DNA of 7,937 bases from Candidatus Microgenomatus auricola (GTDB taxonomy: Bacteria > Patescibacteriota > Patescibacteriia > UBA9570 > XYC2-FULL-38-9), in assembly GCA_005239655.1 (NCBI GenBank), contig SBBP01000077.1:1-7937 (forward strand), written 5' to 3'. The position numbers were made by a program, and so were the translations under genes. The notes under the pieces were generated by a model. That model did not search any database. It was not told where the DNA came from and saw only the letters and a program-made list of their open reading frames with translations. Positions 6,605 through 7,937 of this stretch are shown one piece after another (positions within the stretch are counted from its first letter, which is position 1; the number at the start of each line of letters is the position of its first letter).

Positions 6605-7591
6605 CTATCTCCCCAAACCCACCGTCTGATACACATCGCGCAGCTTCCGTTCTGCAATGGCGTGTGCACGCGCAGCGCCACGCTCAAGAATTTCGTCCAG
6701 CGCTTCATGATCGCCCAACAAATCCTGCGTCTTGCTGCGAATTGGTCGCAACCATTCCACTAACACCTCGCCCAAATCCGTTTTGAAATCGCCATACCCT
6801 TTTCCGGCATAGTCGTCTTCCAGCGCAGCAATCGTCTTGCCAGAAACCAAACTGTAGATCGTCAACAAGTTGGACAGCGCTGGTTTACCGTCGCCAACTC
6901 GCACCTCAGCACCCGAATCCGTCACGGCACGTTTGATTTTTTTACGCACGACATCCGGCTCATCCGACAACGCAACGTAATTCCACTCACCGGCACTCTT
7001 CGACATTTTTTTCTCCGGATCATCCAAACCCATAATACGCGCCCCAAATTTTGGATAGATTCCCTCAGGCACCACAAACAGTTCGCGCTCGTAGACATGG
7101 TTCATCCGTTCCGCAACATTACGTGTCAGTTCGATATGCTGCCTCTGATCGTCACCCACCGGAACCACATCCGTATCGTACAATAAAATATCTGCAGCCA
7201 TCAACGCCGGGTAGGTAAAGAGGCCAGCATTCACATTGTCGCGATGCTTCTGCGCCTTGTCTTTGTACTGGGTCATGCGTTCGAGTTCGCCAATCGGAGT
7301 AAACGTATTCAACACCCATGCGAGTTCAGCGTGTTCCGGCACATCCGACTGCACAAAAACCGTTGACTTCTCCGGATCCAGCCCGCAGGCCACATAGGAC
7401 GCCGCCACACGGCGAATATTCTGCCGCAATTCTTCTGGATCCTGCCGCACAGTAATCGCATGCAAATCCACAATGCAGAAAAAACTCTCGTAGGAATGCT
7501 GCAAGGCAATCCACTGCTGAATCGCACCGAGGTAATTTCCTAAATGCAGATCACCAGACGGTTGAATTCCTGAAAATGCACGTTGGTTCAT
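6605..7591 (-). CDS. trpS: Tryptophan--tRNA ligase
   Basis: This class I aminoacyl-tRNA synthetase charges tRNA-Trp with tryptophan in the cytoplasm. At 328 aa it is the standard bacterial length. The start MNQRAFSGIQPSGDLHLGNY carries the HIGH-type motif as HLGN (16-19). Further family segments are TQYKDKAQ (108-115), GLFTYPALMAADILLYD (123-139), VGDDQRQHIELTRN (145-158) and the KMSKS loop at 195-199 within DPEKKMSKSAGEW. The C-terminal anticodon-binding helices run to YQTVGLGR. No residue expected in the active site is obviously missing. The ATG has no Shine-Dalgarno sequence upstream. It follows a lysine-rich protein gene after 24 nt on the same strand, so the two are probably co-transcribed. 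It converges on murD2 with 6 nt between the stop codons. No tRNA-dependent or Trp-responsive leader could be sought, because the promoter lies outside the window. Confidence 0.97.
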   Translation of the reverse strand: MNQRAFSGIQPSGDLHLGNYLGAIQQWIALQHSYESFFCIVDLHAITVRQDPEELRQNIRRVAASYVACGLDPEKSTVFVQSDVPEHAELAWVLNTFTPIGELERMTQYKDKAQKHRDNVNAGLFTYPALMAADILLYDTDVVPVGDDQRQHIELTRNVAERMNHVYERELFVVPEGIYPKFGARIMGLDDPEKKMSKSAGEWNYVALSDEPDVVRKKIKRAVTDSGAEVRVGDGKPALSNLLTIYSLVSGKTIAALEDDYAGKGYGDFKTDLGEVLVEWLRPIRSKTQDLLGDHEALDEILERGAARAHAIAERKLRDVYQTVGLGR

Positions 7592-7615
7592 AGAGAGTTG
7601 TTCAACAGAATCGTT

Positions 7616-7937
7616 TTACTCTTCCCTCTGCAGCTGGTATTCCTTGTTGACCTTGTAGGTGAACACCTTCTTTTGATTCTTGTTACGTAAGATGAGTTTC
7701 TTGTCGTTTTTCTTTGTTTTGTTGACACGCACATTCTTTGAAGCAAACTCTACGGAGTCTTTCTTTTTGAGTTGTTCATCATCAAGGTTGATTTTGACGA
7801 TTGTCAGTTTTCCGTTCTTCTTCTTTTTGCCTTTCTTCATGGTGATGACGGCTTCTGTGGAATCGTCTTCACGAAGGTCGAGGAGTTTGAGAGAACGGTT
7901 GGGGAATGGTTTCTTTTTTGAAAGGGTCACGGTATCA
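7616..7937 (-). CDS. Hypothetical lysine-rich protein, C-terminal part (5' end outside window)
   Basis: I do not recognise this protein. The reading frame is open to the right edge of the window and ends at TAA (7618-7616), giving at least 106 residues. A GTG at 7930 could serve as a start, but Asp and Thr codons precede it without a stop. A longer protein running off the window is therefore more likely. About a quarter of the visible residues are lysine (26 of 106), with runs such as MKKGKKKKNGK (33-43). Hydrophobic and polar residues alternate in short blocks (for example KLTIVKINL, KLILRN, VFTYKV), suggesting a beta-rich, strongly basic domain. No membrane segment is seen in the visible part, and a signal peptide, if any, would be upstream. 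trpS follows after 24 nt. A secreted or surface beta-sandwich domain is possible, but this is a guess from composition only. Confidence 0.7.
   Translation of the reverse strand, partial: DTVTLSKKKPFPNRSLKLLDLREDDSTEAVITMKKGKKKKNGKLTIVKINLDDEQLKKKDSVEFASKNVRVNKTKKNDKKLILRNKNQKKVFTYKVNKEYQLQREE

Noticed and set aside
6595..6786. Open frame starting with an ATGA overlap on the murD2 stop, 63 codons, plus strand
   Set aside because: It lies entirely antisense to the well-conserved C-terminal end of trpS and shows no protein-like pattern. The ATGA is a coincidence of the convergent ends.

Overview
The window is gene-dense bacterial DNA, close to even GC, using the standard code: TGA is the real stop of five genes, so it is not a UGA-recoded lineage. 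No rRNA, tRNA, CRISPR array or insertion sequence was found. The compact layout and the absence of convincing Shine-Dalgarno sequences, together with a murL-murD2 pair, would fit a member of the Candidate Phyla Radiation (Patescibacteria), possibly Peribacteria-like. That placement is only an inference; no marker gene here settles it.

Layout. Plus strand, 1-6598: one tightly packed, probably co-transcribed run of seven genes. In order these are the C-terminal end of a phosphomannomutase/phosphoglucomutase, an unrecognised charged protein (201 aa), an inositol-monophosphatase-family phosphatase, cofactor-independent phosphoglycerate mutase (gpmI), a HAD-family sugar-phosphate phosphatase, murL (UDP-MurNAc-L-Ala-L-Glu epimerase) and murD2 (L-Glu-adding ligase). 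The first gaps are 11 and 7 nt. After that each stop overlaps the next start (ATGA, ATGA, GTGA, then an 11-nt overlap). Minus strand, 7937-6605: the end of an unrecognised lysine-rich protein, then trpS after 24 nt. trpS converges on murD2 with only 6 nt between the stop codons, and no clear hairpin terminator lies there. There is no gene-free stretch over 300 bases.

How the genes fit together. The first half of the plus-strand run handles phosphorylated sugars and lower glycolysis. The last two genes form the alternative route to the D-glutamate of peptidoglycan: MurD2 attaches L-Glu to UDP-MurNAc-L-Ala and MurL then inverts it, so free D-Glu made by MurI is not needed.

Most unusual features. 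(1) murL carries an in-frame GC-rich island of about 110 bp (4273-4381). It folds almost entirely into one long interrupted palindrome, is flanked by a CATC direct repeat, and can be removed exactly to leave an ordinary-looking MurL. It looks like a palindromic element that inserted into a protein-coding gene. (2) GpmI has threonine where the family's catalytic serine nucleophile sits, while all the other active-site residues that were checked are kept.
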